From positions 1 through 64,000 of the forward strand of contig NZ_LBMD01000016.1 of NCBI RefSeq assembly GCF_001293645.1: DNA of 64,000 nt. The letters run 5' to 3'. The notes beneath the pieces are model-generated. The model was given only the letters and a program-made list of their open reading frames with translations, did no database searches and had not been told where the DNA came from. The position numbers and the translations under genes were made by a program. This DNA comes from Bacillus sp. CHD6a (GTDB lineage: Bacteria > Bacillota > Bacilli > Bacillales > Bacillaceae_I). Shown here one piece after another: positions 26,448 through 35,238 of the stretch (position 1 is its first letter; each line of letters begins with the position of its first letter).

Positions 26448-26876
26448 TTATAGATGTTTGAAGTCTTGTTCCTGCATCTTTCTAACATGATCTGAGTGGT
26501 AGGGGGAGCCGACAACTTCATTTACCACACTAAATGGATTACCATCTAAGTCAAAGAAATCAAAAAACTTCATTCCGCCAAAATCATCAATCTCAGAGGT
26601 AACGATCCCATTATTTTTAAAATGTTGGTGGGTTCGTTCAATATCATCTACTACAAAATTAAAATAACCATTTTTCTGATCACCTTTGGTTCTGAACTCA
26701 GTAGGTTGAGGAGATTCCACTTTTACCAGGGCTAATTGTGTTGGTCCTGTTGGTAAATAAAATCCAACTCCATCTCCCCAACTATCAATTATTTTTGCAT
26801 CAAGAAACTTTTCATACCATTTTGTTGATTCTTCCATGTTTGTAACTGGAATAAATATACTACCTACTCTAAACAT
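26448..26876 (-). CDS. VOC (glyoxalase/bleomycin resistance/dioxygenase) family protein
   Basis: The likely start is the ATG at 26876, preceded on the minus strand by GGAGGTGGAAG, giving 142 residues; a longer frame begins with an implausible aromatic-rich stretch. Two beta-alpha-beta-beta modules are visible (MFRVGSIFIPVTNMEESTKWY and YFNFVVDDIERTHQHF), ending in FFDLDGNPFSVV. The substrate is unknown. It is transcribed divergently from the sigma-factor gene, from which it is separated by about 95 bases. Confidence 0.85.
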   Translation of the reverse strand: MFRVGSIFIPVTNMEESTKWYEKFLDAKIIDSWGDGVGFYLPTGPTQLALVKVESPQPTEFRTKGDQKNGYFNFVVDDIERTHQHFKNNGIVTSEIDDFGGMKFFDFFDLDGNPFSVVNEVVGSPYHSDHVRKMQEQDFKHL

Positions 26877-26970
26877 AATCTTCCACCTCCAAATGAAATT
26901 CTTACTATTAACGTTAATTATAGTGTAAAAGTTACAGGAAAAATAAAAATAAATGAAAAGGTGCACAAAC

Positions 26971-27621
26971 ATGTTTCTAGAAGATTTAGAGTATGTGATT
27001 AAAAAACTTTATAACTATTGCTTAAAATTGTCAGGTTCACCATGGACAGCTGAAGATTTAGTACAAGAAACGCTGCTAAAGGTTTATAAGATTAAAAAGT
27101 CCGAACCGAATAGAACATTTAATTTTTCGTTTTTATGTACCGTAGCAAAAAATCTGTTTATTGATGAAAAAAGAAAGTACAAAGAAAGTATGCAATTTAA
27201 TGAAAATATATTGGGTGAAGAATACGATTTTTTAGAATACTACGGTCTAATTGAAGTATTATTTACCAGTTTGCCTTTGAAACAGTCCATCCTAATTACC
27301 TTAAAGGATGTATTTGAATACACTTCAAAAGAAATAGCAACCATGTTAAGAGTAAGTGATGAGTCAATCAAAACAGCACTTCATCGTTCTAGAAAGAAAC
27401 TAACATTAACAAATACATCTAGTGTGGAAAAGGAAGTTATAATGCCTAATCATCAAATAATTATGGCACTCTCTAAATCAATTCGAGAATCTAAGCCCAT
27501 GGAGATTTTCTATTATTATCGACTGTTAGAATCACGAAACTTTCAAGTGAAAAGAAGTTCTTTGCATTCTGTATTCCATGTTATAGATCCAGACGGAAAT
27601 ATTTTAGAAGTTGTATCTTAA
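26971..27621 (+). CDS. ECF-like RNA polymerase sigma factor with C-terminal extension
   Basis: ATG 26971 follows AAAAGGTG with eight-base spacing; 216 residues. Region 2 (AEDLVQETLLKVYKI) and region 4 (YTSKEIATMLRVSDESIKTALHRSRKKL) are clear. About 65 extra residues follow region 4 and end in VFHVIDPDGNILEVV, which resembles the last strand of VOC-family proteins such as the divergent neighbour. No anti-sigma gene is adjacent. ECF factors with C-terminal extensions often use them for regulation. Confidence 0.85.
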   Translation: MFLEDLEYVIKKLYNYCLKLSGSPWTAEDLVQETLLKVYKIKKSEPNRTFNFSFLCTVAKNLFIDEKRKYKESMQFNENILGEEYDFLEYYGLIEVLFTSLPLKQSILITLKDVFEYTSKEIATMLRVSDESIKTALHRSRKKLTLTNTSSVEKEVIMPNHQIIMALSKSIRESKPMEIFYYYRLLESRNFQVKRSSLHSVFHVIDPDGNILEVVS

Positions 27622-27665
27622 TAAGTTCATCCAATACTATTGGCTTTGAAAGTGAGGTTTTGCTG

Positions 27666-28544
27666 ATGTTGACGTCTGTTATCGCGAAATTATTACGCCT
27701 CTTACCTAATAAAGCATTAAAAACACCAATGATTCCTCAGGAAAAAGTGAAAATGAAAAAGGATGTATTAATGGAAACATCTGTTCAACGTACTTCTATC
27801 TCTTTATATTATCCCCTAAAAGCTAACCCGAGGAAGCTTCCTGTCTACATAAACTTCCATGGAGGAGCGTTTATCATGAACGATAAGGAGATGGATGATC
27901 CTTATTGTCGCTTCCTATCCAACCGGGCAGAATGTGTTGTTCTTAATGTTGACTATGTGAAAGCACCCGAACATCGTTTCCCTAAACAAATTGAACAGGG
28001 TTATGACATTATTCAATGGCTGAATAACAGGGCGGATGAGTTAAATATTGACGTAGGAAAAATGATGGTTGGCGGCCAAAGTTCAGGTGCCAATATTGCA
28101 GCTGCGCTATGCCTGTACCTAGAAGAGAAAGGTGAAGTTCAGCCACTTCTCCAAGTGCTATCTTGCCCTATGCTGGATTTTGTTACTCCTCATGCAGACA
28201 AACCAGAGCCAGACCGGTGGCGTTCTCGATACCCTCAAGTAGCAAATTTTATCAATATGTGTTATTTAGCTGATAAAGAACATGCCGGCCATCCACTTGC
28301 ATCCCCTGTTTTAGCTGAGGTTAGTGAGCATTTAGCTCCTGCACTTATTCTAAATGCAGAATATGATGCATTTAGACCTGAGGCAGAATGTTATGCTGAG
28401 AAATTAAAAGCGGCAGGGGTAGACGTTCAATATGAACTATTTAAAGATTGTGCGCATGCGTTTACCCATTTAGGTCCAAAAGAAAAAGCAGAAGAGGCTT
28501 GGACCTTGATAGCAAGGAAAGTGAAAAAAGTAGTAGAATTTTAA
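27666..28544 (+). CDS. Alpha/beta hydrolase of the hormone-sensitive lipase/esterase family
   Basis: ATG 27666 follows GAGG at eight bases; 292 residues. Oxyanion-hole motif HGGA (65-68), nucleophile motif GQSSG (Ser 139), acid in NAEYDAFRPE and base His in CAHAFTH complete the catalytic set. Likely a cytoplasmic carboxylesterase of short acyl esters. It stands about 45 bases after the sigma-factor gene and could be cotranscribed with it. Confidence 0.88.
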   Translation: MLTSVIAKLLRLLPNKALKTPMIPQEKVKMKKDVLMETSVQRTSISLYYPLKANPRKLPVYINFHGGAFIMNDKEMDDPYCRFLSNRAECVVLNVDYVKAPEHRFPKQIEQGYDIIQWLNNRADELNIDVGKMMVGGQSSGANIAAALCLYLEEKGEVQPLLQVLSCPMLDFVTPHADKPEPDRWRSRYPQVANFINMCYLADKEHAGHPLASPVLAEVSEHLAPALILNAEYDAFRPEAECYAEKLKAAGVDVQYELFKDCAHAFTHLGPKEKAEEAWTLIARKVKKVVEF

Positions 28545-28634
28545 CAACCCTTTACTAGATCGTGCTAAGGGATAGTGCTCTTCAAGTCTGATAGGGTTAT
28601 AATATATAAAAAAATATTTATTAAGGGGCTTTTT

Positions 28635-29492
28635 ATGGAAAAAAACGTAGCATTACATGATTTTATTGTGAAAAATACGGATTCCTTGACTAACGCTTGG
28701 TTCCAGTCTAAAAAAGCGAAGGAAGGTAGTATTTATTCTAGTACTGCTCCTACCATTAGTGAGAAGTTACGTGTGCAAAATAAGAAGTTCATTACTACCA
28801 TGGCCCAAATTTTCATCAATCCTGATACAGATTCCAATTATGATGCTATTAAACAATGGGCTTCTGATGTTGCAAAAGATAGAGTTTCCACCAATACGGA
28901 GTTAAACGAGATCATTCCTCAGTTTAAAGTGTTCCGTCAGATATATTGGAATAAAATTAATGAATATGCTTCAGATACTACCAATCTAATTACTCCTGAG
29001 AAGCTGTTAACTTGGTCTAATTTATTCCATTATGCGTTCGACAACGTGATCGAGGAATTCGTGGCAACTTATACAGCTTATCACCGTTCGACACTATTGG
29101 CACAACAAGAAATGATATCAGAATTAAGCTCTCCAATTATTAAATTGACGAATGAAATCAGTGTACTGCCTTTGATTGGAAGCATTGATACACAAAGAGC
29201 GAAAGTAATTACAGAGACAAGCCTTAAACAGTGTCAGGAAAAGAATGTTGAGTGTCTTGTCATCGATTTATCTGGTGTACCTATTGTGGATACAATGGTA
29301 GCCAATCAGTTATTTATTGTTGTTACCGCTTTAGAACTCATTGGAGTAAAAAGCATTATTACAGGTGTTCGTCCAGAAGTAGCACAAACAGCCATCCATC
29401 TGGGACTTGATTTCTCCCATATCACTATTTACTCTACTCTTCAAAAAGCACTGGAGAAATGGGAGTTTCGAAAAAAGAGAATTACAAAATAA
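28635..29492 (+). CDS. RsbR-type stressosome protein (N-terminal RsbR_N, C-terminal STAS)
   Basis: ATG 28635 gives 285 residues; the longer frame upstream is dropped. The N-terminal ~150 residues are helical like the globin-like RsbR_N domain. The C-terminal STAS domain has CLVIDLSGVPIVDTMVANQL, with Thr residues at positions where RsbR paralogues are phosphorylated. It would be a stressosome subunit feeding the SigB pathway. No rsb operon is adjacent, as for B. subtilis RsbRB-D. A -10-like TATAAT lies near 28600. Confidence 0.85.
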   Translation: MEKNVALHDFIVKNTDSLTNAWFQSKKAKEGSIYSSTAPTISEKLRVQNKKFITTMAQIFINPDTDSNYDAIKQWASDVAKDRVSTNTELNEIIPQFKVFRQIYWNKINEYASDTTNLITPEKLLTWSNLFHYAFDNVIEEFVATYTAYHRSTLLAQQEMISELSSPIIKLTNEISVLPLIGSIDTQRAKVITETSLKQCQEKNVECLVIDLSGVPIVDTMVANQLFIVVTALELIGVKSIITGVRPEVAQTAIHLGLDFSHITIYSTLQKALEKWEFRKKRITK

Positions 29493-29556
29493 GGCTTTGG
29501 AGTGAGATTAAATCATTTCTTGCTATTTAAATAATGATTAGAAAAGAGGTACACCC

Positions 29557-30444
29557 TTGAAGAAAAAAGTTGTCCTCGCTGGAGGAACCGGATTTATTGG
29601 GAAATACTTAGAAAAGCAGTTCATTCAACAAAACTATGAAGTTATCATCATTTCAAGACAGCCTCAACACGTGGCCTGGACAGATACGAAGAGAATTGCC
29701 AAAGCGGTCGACAATGCAGAGCTCGTCATCAATTTGGCTGGAAAATCGGTTGATTGCCGCTATAATGAAAAAAATAAACAGGAAATTTTTGATTCTAGGA
29801 CGGAGACGACAAGAGTTCTCGGAGAAGCAATCGAATCTTCTTTAAATCCTCCTGAATTATGGATCAACTCTAGTACAGCAACAATCTACCGACATGCTGA
29901 GGACAGACCAATGTCGGAAGCAACCGGGGAGATCGGAGAAGGTTTTTCCGTCGAGGTTGCAAAAAAGTGGGAGAAATCATTCTTTGATTTTAACTTGCCA
30001 CAAACAAGACAAGCTGCATTACGGATTGCCATTGTCTTAGGAAAAGATGGTGGTGTGATGACTCCATTTAAAAACTTGGTCACATATGGACTGGGGGGAA
30101 TTCAGGGGCCAGGTACACAAATGTTCAGCTGGGTACATATAGAGGATGTCTTTCAAATCATGCTTTTCATTAGAGACAGAAAAGACTTACAAGGGTTGTT
30201 CAACTGCTCTGCTCCAAATCCTATCCCTAACAAGCAATTCATGGCTGAGATGAGAGAGAAAATGAATAGAAAGATTGGACTGCCTTCCCCAAGGTGGATG
30301 CTCGAGATTGGTGCTGTCATCATAAGGACGGAAACAGAGTTGATCTTGAAAAGCAGGTGGGTCATCCCTGAGAGGTTGGAAAAAGAGGGATATCAATTCA
30401 AGTATCCTAAAATAGATGAAGCATTAGCTGAAGTTTTATCCTAG
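29557..30444 (+). CDS. yfhF: NAD(P)-binding oxidoreductase, TIGR01777/YfhF-like
   Basis: TTG start with AGAGGT upstream; 295 residues. It opens with the Rossmann motif AGGTGFIGKYL and shows the WINSSTATIYRHAEDRPMSE and FSWVHIEDV motifs of the SDR39U1/TIGR01777 group. The C-terminal DUF1731-like segment (GLPSPRWMLEIGAVIIRTETELILKSRWVIPE) is present, so it is full length. The biological substrate of the family is unknown. Confidence 0.85.
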   Translation: MKKKVVLAGGTGFIGKYLEKQFIQQNYEVIIISRQPQHVAWTDTKRIAKAVDNAELVINLAGKSVDCRYNEKNKQEIFDSRTETTRVLGEAIESSLNPPELWINSSTATIYRHAEDRPMSEATGEIGEGFSVEVAKKWEKSFFDFNLPQTRQAALRIAIVLGKDGGVMTPFKNLVTYGLGGIQGPGTQMFSWVHIEDVFQIMLFIRDRKDLQGLFNCSAPNPIPNKQFMAEMREKMNRKIGLPSPRWMLEIGAVIIRTETELILKSRWVIPERLEKEGYQFKYPKIDEALAEVLS

Positions 30445-30453
30445 AAACGGTTT

Positions 30454-30479
30454 GTTTTATTTCGTACTCCTAAGGGTAT
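30454..30479 (+). promoter_or_regulatory. SigB-type promoter
   Basis: GTTTTA (30454-30459), a 14-base spacer and GGGTAT (30474-30479) fit the sigma-B consensus GTTTAA-N12-15-GGGTAT. It lies 30 bases before the start of the DksA/TraR-like gene. Confidence 0.75.
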
Positions 30480-30509
30480 ACCTTCACTAGATGAAGGGAG
30501 TAGATAGAA

Positions 30510-30884
30510 ATGACACTAACGAAAGATAAGCAGAAAACACTACAAACCAAACTGGAAAAGATGAAAGAAAGCATAGAGAGAAAGCAGGAAAACAGTATAT
30601 TGGACGAGTCCATGCGCGAATCTTCCGGTGAAATTACTACTGGGATCGGCAATCACTTAGCAGAAGGTAAGGCGGAGAGAGTAGATAGAGAACAGGAACA
30701 GACCTTTGAACAGATCGATGAAAAATTGCTAGGTGAGATTGAAGAAGCATTAACTAGAATAGAAGAAGGGACATATGGTATTTGTATCGATACTGGAGAA
30801 GAGATTCCTTACGAGCGGCTTGAAGCGCTGCCATATGCGAAGCGAACTGCACGAGCGCAGGAGAAGTTTGATAAAGGTGAATAA
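30510..30884 (+). CDS. TraR/DksA-family general stress protein (YocK/YteA-like)
   Basis: A 124-residue protein with an N-terminal coiled coil and a DksA-like C-terminal module (RIEEGTYGICIDTGEEIPYERLEALPYAKR). Only one Cys of the four-Cys zinc finger remains, as in the Bacillus YocK/YteA group. The SigB-type promoter upstream agrees with B. subtilis YocK being a SigB-regulated stress protein. Likely a small protein acting on RNA polymerase or ribosomes under stress; the exact role is not known. Confidence 0.85.
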   Translation: MTLTKDKQKTLQTKLEKMKESIERKQENSILDESMRESSGEITTGIGNHLAEGKAERVDREQEQTFEQIDEKLLGEIEEALTRIEEGTYGICIDTGEEIPYERLEALPYAKRTARAQEKFDKGE

Positions 30885-30909
30885 CTAATAATTCTCATAA
30901 TCAATAAAA

Positions 30910-30953
30910 AAGCCTGAGACCTCCACTAATCAGCAGAAGGTCTCAGGCTTTTC
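30910..30953. terminator. Bidirectional terminator
   Basis: AGCCTGAGACCT pairs with AGGTCTCAGGCT, with A-tract and T-tract outside. It serves the stress protein gene on the plus strand and the AAA ATPase on the minus strand. Confidence 0.9.
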
Positions 30954-32228
30954 TTATCTAATAAATCCTACTTGTTCAGCATCCGTGTCCCATTTGAAGT
31001 TTTTCTTTTTCTTGTTATCTGCCTGCAGATCCGCACATATCTTTTCCACGTCGACTGCCTTTTCATAATGCCACTGCAGGGCGACAGAGGTGTACAACTC
31101 ATTCAACTGTGCATAGGAGAATCCATCTGTCAGCTGATTAATCTTCATTAATTCTTCCTCTGAAATAAATTGAAGCATATTCTTCTTTTTCAAATAGCCC
31201 ATTCTTAACTCCAGAGTAGGTAGTTTAATTTCGTATGCTCTGTCAAAACGTCCGGAACGATTGATGAGGGCAGGGTCAATTTTCTCCGGATAGTTGGTTG
31301 TTCCAATGAGGAAGATGCCTTCCTTAGATGTTGCACCATCCAGTGTGTTCAAAAAGACGGACCTGACCTCTATTGGCATTGAATCAATATCTTCAATCAC
31401 CAAAGCCATCGGTGTCATCCTGTTTACAGTGGAAAACACTTCATGTATGGAGTAGCTGGAAGTATGCTCTGTGATCTGCCAGTATGCAACAGGAGCGGTA
31501 ATGCTGTTGGCAATGGACTTCACTAGAGTAGTTTTTCCATTACCAGGCTTTCCGTAAAGCAAGATCCCTCTTTTATAGGGAATGTCATACGTTTTAAAGA
31601 AAGAGCCGCTATCTGTAAAGAATTCGTCGATAGAACGATAGATTTCTTTTTTAAGAGATTCTTCTAAAAAGACATCATCACGTGTAACAAACGTGGTGAT
31701 TTTCTCTTTGGTGCTTTCAATCCCGTTTTCCGTATCCGTAAATACTGTGACATAGTTCTTGGTGTAGTCCCGCTTCCTTTTAATTACATAGTTGAGAAAG
31801 GTTAAGAGGCCCTCATTGCTTTTAGCCAAAATGAAATCATGATTGGTCTCGGTATGAGTTTGAAATATGGGGCATCTGACAACAGCCACTTCATACTCTT
31901 TATAGTAATATAGAGTGTTGGAAAGACGTGGTTTGATGATAAACTCGAGCCGGTCATGGTTATGATTGGATGAGATTGTTCTCGTTTCCAACCCATCAAA
32001 TACATGAGTAACCGCTTCCACTTTTTCTGGATAGATCTCCAAGTCCTCTTCAAGTACTTCCCAAATCTCATTGGATGTCTCATCATCCGCGTATAGGTGA
32101 AAGTTGGTGCCATATTTGTTTTGTAGGGCATTTTTTAGTTTGCTGACCACATAGCCGAAATCATAATAGCTTCCAATCTTTTCGCGGTCTTTTTCATTGA
32201 AATGAATTAAGTAGGGTGTTTTTTGCAT
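30954..32228 (-). CDS. AAA+ ATPase, Bcs1-like type
   Basis: A 424-residue protein with a poorly conserved N-terminal half and one AAA domain: Walker A LLYGKPGNGKTTL, Walker B ALVIEDIDS, sensor FLIGTTN and the arginine-finger region RSGRFDRAYEI. The C-terminal lid is complete. These features match the Bcs1/FtsH-like AAA clade used for protein remodelling. No protease domain or membrane segment is visible. The target is unknown. The gene is monocistronic. Confidence 0.85.
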   Translation of the reverse strand: MQKTPYLIHFNEKDREKIGSYYDFGYVVSKLKNALQNKYGTNFHLYADDETSNEIWEVLEEDLEIYPEKVEAVTHVFDGLETRTISSNHNHDRLEFIIKPRLSNTLYYYKEYEVAVVRCPIFQTHTETNHDFILAKSNEGLLTFLNYVIKRKRDYTKNYVTVFTDTENGIESTKEKITTFVTRDDVFLEESLKKEIYRSIDEFFTDSGSFFKTYDIPYKRGILLYGKPGNGKTTLVKSIANSITAPVAYWQITEHTSSYSIHEVFSTVNRMTPMALVIEDIDSMPIEVRSVFLNTLDGATSKEGIFLIGTTNYPEKIDPALINRSGRFDRAYEIKLPTLELRMGYLKKKNMLQFISEEELMKINQLTDGFSYAQLNELYTSVALQWHYEKAVDVEKICADLQADNKKKKNFKWDTDAEQVGFIR

Positions 32229-32298
32229 GCATGTCCTTCTTCCATTTTTTGTAGTTATTCTTCACCTATTGTACTGAGAAAATGAAATGTAGGCAATA

Positions 32299-32551
32299 AC
32301 AAAAGACAGTCTTGATTGGACTTTCGAATTATCCTGTTTTATGAAGACCTCTCTAGAGTGAAAACGGGGGGAGAGCAGTTTTCATTTGGCTTATGAAAAC
32401 CTTTCTAGTGTGAAAACGTAGGGGTAGCAGTCTTCATGGGGCTTATGAAGACCTTTCTTCTAGTGTGAAAAGAAAATGGAGAGGTCTTCATTCAATGTCA
32501 AAAGGATCACCGGTGGGAGAGTTAACAAAAGACAGCCAAATCAAGACTGTC
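32299..32551. repeat. 3 x 52-bp tandem repeat flanked by inverted copies
   Basis: Units start at 32341, 32393 and 32445, each beginning ATGAARACCT and containing (C)TAGAGTGAAAA/CTAGTGTGAAAA and a TCTTCAT or TTTTCAT near the end; the third has a 3-base insertion. Outside them, AAGACAGTCTTGATTGG (near 32306) is inverted at 32533-32551 (CCAAATCAAGACTGTCTT). There is no open frame and no spacer/repeat structure of the CRISPR kind. Confidence 0.6.
32524..32551 (-). terminator. Terminator of the MFS transporter gene
   Basis: Read on the minus strand, GACAG...CTGTC closes a hairpin followed by TTTTGTT. The stem overlaps the end of the coding region. Confidence 0.65.
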
Positions 32552-33902
32552 TTCCTTTCCTTCTTTTATACTGATAAAACACAATGGAGGTTAGTAATAA
32601 TAGCCCTGTAACTCCAAGGAAAATATTTCGATATATCTCTACCTCAGGCAAGTTTCCTTGCCACACAATCAACAACCCAGTCAATGCCACTCCAAAAGCA
32701 CCGCCGAAAAATTGAACAAGTTGGGCAATCCCCATTCCTGCACCCAGCTCTGACTTATCCAATATCCTTGAAATCTCATTGGAAATACTGGATGTGAGTG
32801 CTGAAAATCCTGTGCTCATAAACATATAGGTGACCAAAATGACATACGCTGATAAATTTCCAAGTAGTCCGAATGATAAAGTGGAGATGATTAAAAACAC
32901 CTGACCGAACAAAATCAGTGGTATGTTGCCAAAGCGGTCGATAAATCTGCCGATAAATTGAGCGGCAATGGCAGAAAGAATTGCCCCGGGAAAGATAAGC
33001 AAGCCGATGGTTGCCGGCTCCTTGTTGAATAGCACTGCCAACATAATCGGCATTAGGAATAACGCTGAAAAATGCGAGACAAATGCACCAAATCCAATTC
33101 CGAGCAGTCTCACAAACTGATCATTTTTTAATAATGCAGGTTGGATAAACGGCGAGGAAACCTTTTGAATATGTCGCCAAAGCCACAATAGTGCTGCAAT
33201 ACTTACCAGTAAAATTGGCGTTTTAAAAGTGGATAGATAAAGTAAAAGTCCCGTTACACCAACACCAATTAATAATCCGCCAAGGTAGTCAAATTTAATT
33301 TTTTGTGTTTCTTCTTGAGGTAACAGCTTTCGAAACAGTGGCAGTAGCAGTAATACAAATCCTGTCACGACGAAAAGATAATGCCAGCCCAAGTATTGGG
33401 TGATCAGTCCCCCGATTACCGGACCAAGTCCAAATCCAAGCGAGGCGGCAGAAGAGATGAAGGCCATCGCTTTTCCTCTTCTTGAAATAGGGATATAACG
33501 TCCCGCCAACACCATAGCAAGCCCTGGTACAGCCCCGGCACCTGCAGCTTGTAATAGTCTTGCGGATAATAACCAGACAAAATTTTGTGAAAAGAAACCG
33601 ATTAAGGAGGAAATGGCCAACAAGCCAAGTCCAATGCTTAGTAATTTCCTAATTGGTAAAAAATCCGACAATCTGCTATAGGTCAAAGTTGAAAGCGCGA
33701 AAACGATCGAATAGCCAGATACAATCCAAGAAGCGGTGGAAGAGGACAGGCTCAGCTCGCTCAATACACTTGGCAAGGCAACATTGAACATCGTTGTATT
33801 CATGACTACAAGCCAAACGGTCGCGCTCCAGATAAGGATGATTTTATTTTCTTCTAAAACAGGTTGATTTAATTCTTTAATATCGGCAGCGTGTGATGCC
33901 AT
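32541..33902 (-). CDS. MFS drug/proton antiporter-like transporter
   Basis: Start ATG 33902 on the minus strand, with GGTGAG upstream, is preferred over the GTG nine bases earlier; 453 residues. It opens with a hydrophilic tail, then NTTMFNVALPSVL (motif of the DHA2/EmrB group), LLQAAGAGAVPGLAMVLAGRY (motif C/A region) and 12-14 membrane helices. Likely a multidrug or metabolite exporter. It is 11-20 bases after the patatin gene and probably in one operon with it. Confidence 0.88.
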   Translation of the reverse strand: MASHAADIKELNQPVLEENKIILIWSATVWLVVMNTTMFNVALPSVLSELSLSSSTASWIVSGYSIVFALSTLTYSRLSDFLPIRKLLSIGLGLLAISSLIGFFSQNFVWLLSARLLQAAGAGAVPGLAMVLAGRYIPISRRGKAMAFISSAASLGFGLGPVIGGLITQYLGWHYLFVVTGFVLLLLPLFRKLLPQEETQKIKFDYLGGLLIGVGVTGLLLYLSTFKTPILLVSIAALLWLWRHIQKVSSPFIQPALLKNDQFVRLLGIGFGAFVSHFSALFLMPIMLAVLFNKEPATIGLLIFPGAILSAIAAQFIGRFIDRFGNIPLILFGQVFLIISTLSFGLLGNLSAYVILVTYMFMSTGFSALTSSISNEISRILDKSELGAGMGIAQLVQFFGGAFGVALTGLLIVWQGNLPEVEIYRNIFLGVTGLLLLTSIVFYQYKRRKGRQS

Positions 33903-33922
33903 TTGTCTCACCAGTTTCTATC

Positions 33923-34768
33923 TTAGTTTTGTAAAAAATCTTGTAGTGCTTTGTAATTTTTTTCTGCATCTTCATACCCTAGTTCATAAAGTGCTTGAAG
34001 GCGTTCCTTTTTTCGTTCCATTCTGCCTACAGGGAGAGGCTTGCTTGGTTGAAATACAAAAGTAGAGCCAGTATTCTTCTCTGATGCCACATAGTCCAAC
34101 GTGTCATTATAGAGCTTATAACGTGTCTGAAGACGATCTGAGATAATCGGATACGGCTTGTATTTGAAAAGAGAAGAAAATCTGCTTGCTTTCTTTTTGT
34201 AGCCAACAGGCTTTGTCAAGATAACAACATTTTTCTCAAAGCCATCTTTTTGTGCTTTTTTTAATGGAATAGGATCAATGATTCCCCCGTCTAAGAGTAT
34301 TCTGTCCTGATAGGCTACACTTGGTGCAATAAAGGGAAGAGAGCTTGATGCACGGATGAGTTGGAGCATATCTTCTCCATGTTGATCCATGTTGTAATAG
34401 ATCGGTTCGCCAGACAAACAATCCGTCGTTACTACCACAAATCGCTCTTTTCTGTTCAAGAAAGTCTCATAGTCATAAGGAACAAGTTTATTCGGGATTT
34501 CATCAAATAAAAAGTCCATGTCAAACATCTGTCGTTTTTTCCAATAGTTTCGATAGGAAAGATATCTAGGGTCTCCAACGAAGTCGATATTAACCTTTTT
34601 GTTTCTACCTGGCTGTCTGGATAGATAGGAAGCTGCCATACAAGCTCCGGCAGAAACGCCAATCACATATGGAAAGTATAAGTCTCTTTCCATAAAATAT
34701 TCTAAAATTCCGGCAGTATATACTCCGCGCATACCTCCGCCTTCAAGCACTAACCCACTGTTCAACAA
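33923..34768 (-). CDS. Patatin-like phospholipase
   Basis: 281 residues. The oxyanion loop GLVLEGGGMRGVY, nucleophile GVSAG (Ser 39) and the Asp of LLDGGIID (Asp 160) form the Ser-Asp dyad of bacterial patatins (YjjU/RssA type). No signal peptide is present, so it acts inside the cell. It is probably cotranscribed with the MFS gene that follows on the minus strand. Confidence 0.9.
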   Translation of the reverse strand: MLNSGLVLEGGGMRGVYTAGILEYFMERDLYFPYVIGVSAGACMAASYLSRQPGRNKKVNIDFVGDPRYLSYRNYWKKRQMFDMDFLFDEIPNKLVPYDYETFLNRKERFVVVTTDCLSGEPIYYNMDQHGEDMLQLIRASSSLPFIAPSVAYQDRILLDGGIIDPIPLKKAQKDGFEKNVVILTKPVGYKKKASRFSSLFKYKPYPIISDRLQTRYKLYNDTLDYVASEKNTGSTFVFQPSKPLPVGRMERKKERLQALYELGYEDAEKNYKALQDFLQN

Positions 34769-34965
34769 CTTCTATCCCTCTTTTCTTAAGCTTTAAGGTT
34801 CCTTTCTTTTCATAAAGCATATTGTAACAAACCACTCCTCTCTTTGTCCGAAACCATGCCTGTAAATTCGTTCATGCTTATAGATAAAAAAGTCTATAGC
34901 TTTTCTAGTCTTTGCGACCTATAATCAAAGTAGAATGTTCTAATTGAAAATCTATATCGTTAAAA

Positions 34966-35220
34966 GAAAGGTTGACATTTGGAGGCCACTGAAAAACTGA
35001 TATCGTAAATTTTTTTTGATTCCTAGCTGGTGGTTGTAGCAAAAGGCGAAGACTCCTTAGGGAAATAGCGCTAGGTGGAGACCCCGCAGGCGAAGCCGAA
35101 GGAGGCTCTCGTCAGCCCCTAGGAAAGCGAAGCCATTTGCGGAAATCAACAGCAATGTTTATAAAAATACTAAAATCAAGACTTTTTCAATGGCCTCGAC
35201 ATTTGCCGTCAGCCTTTTTC
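34966..35220 (+). terminator. Intrinsic terminator-like hairpin split by an inserted element
   Basis: The left arm GAAAGGTTGAC (34966-34976) and right arm GTCAGCCTTTTTC (35208-35220) would form a 10-bp stem with a loop ATTTGCC and T-run if the element between were removed. It is followed directly by the FhuF-like gene. Confidence 0.6.
34982..35197 (+). mobile_element. MITE-like element, copy 2 (216 bp) in a terminator loop
   Basis: It begins GAGGCCACTGAAAAAC and ends TTTTTCAATGGCCTC, so the inverted repeats differ at one base. Exact 8-bp direct repeats GACATTTG flank it (34974-34981 and 35198-35205). The core shares GGAGACCCCGCAGGC and CCCCTAGGAAAGCGAAGCC with the copy at 24827. It ends 41 bases before the start of the FhuF-like gene. 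Confidence 0.82.
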
Positions 35221-35238
35221 TTTAAATGGAGGGACAAT

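Noticed and set aside
32341-32500. CRISPR array
   Set aside because: The units are contiguous, with no unique spacers, and no cas genes are present.
35137-35238. N-terminal extension of the FhuF-like protein
   Set aside because: It would be encoded by the end of the MITE-like element; ATG 35239 has a strong ribosome site.
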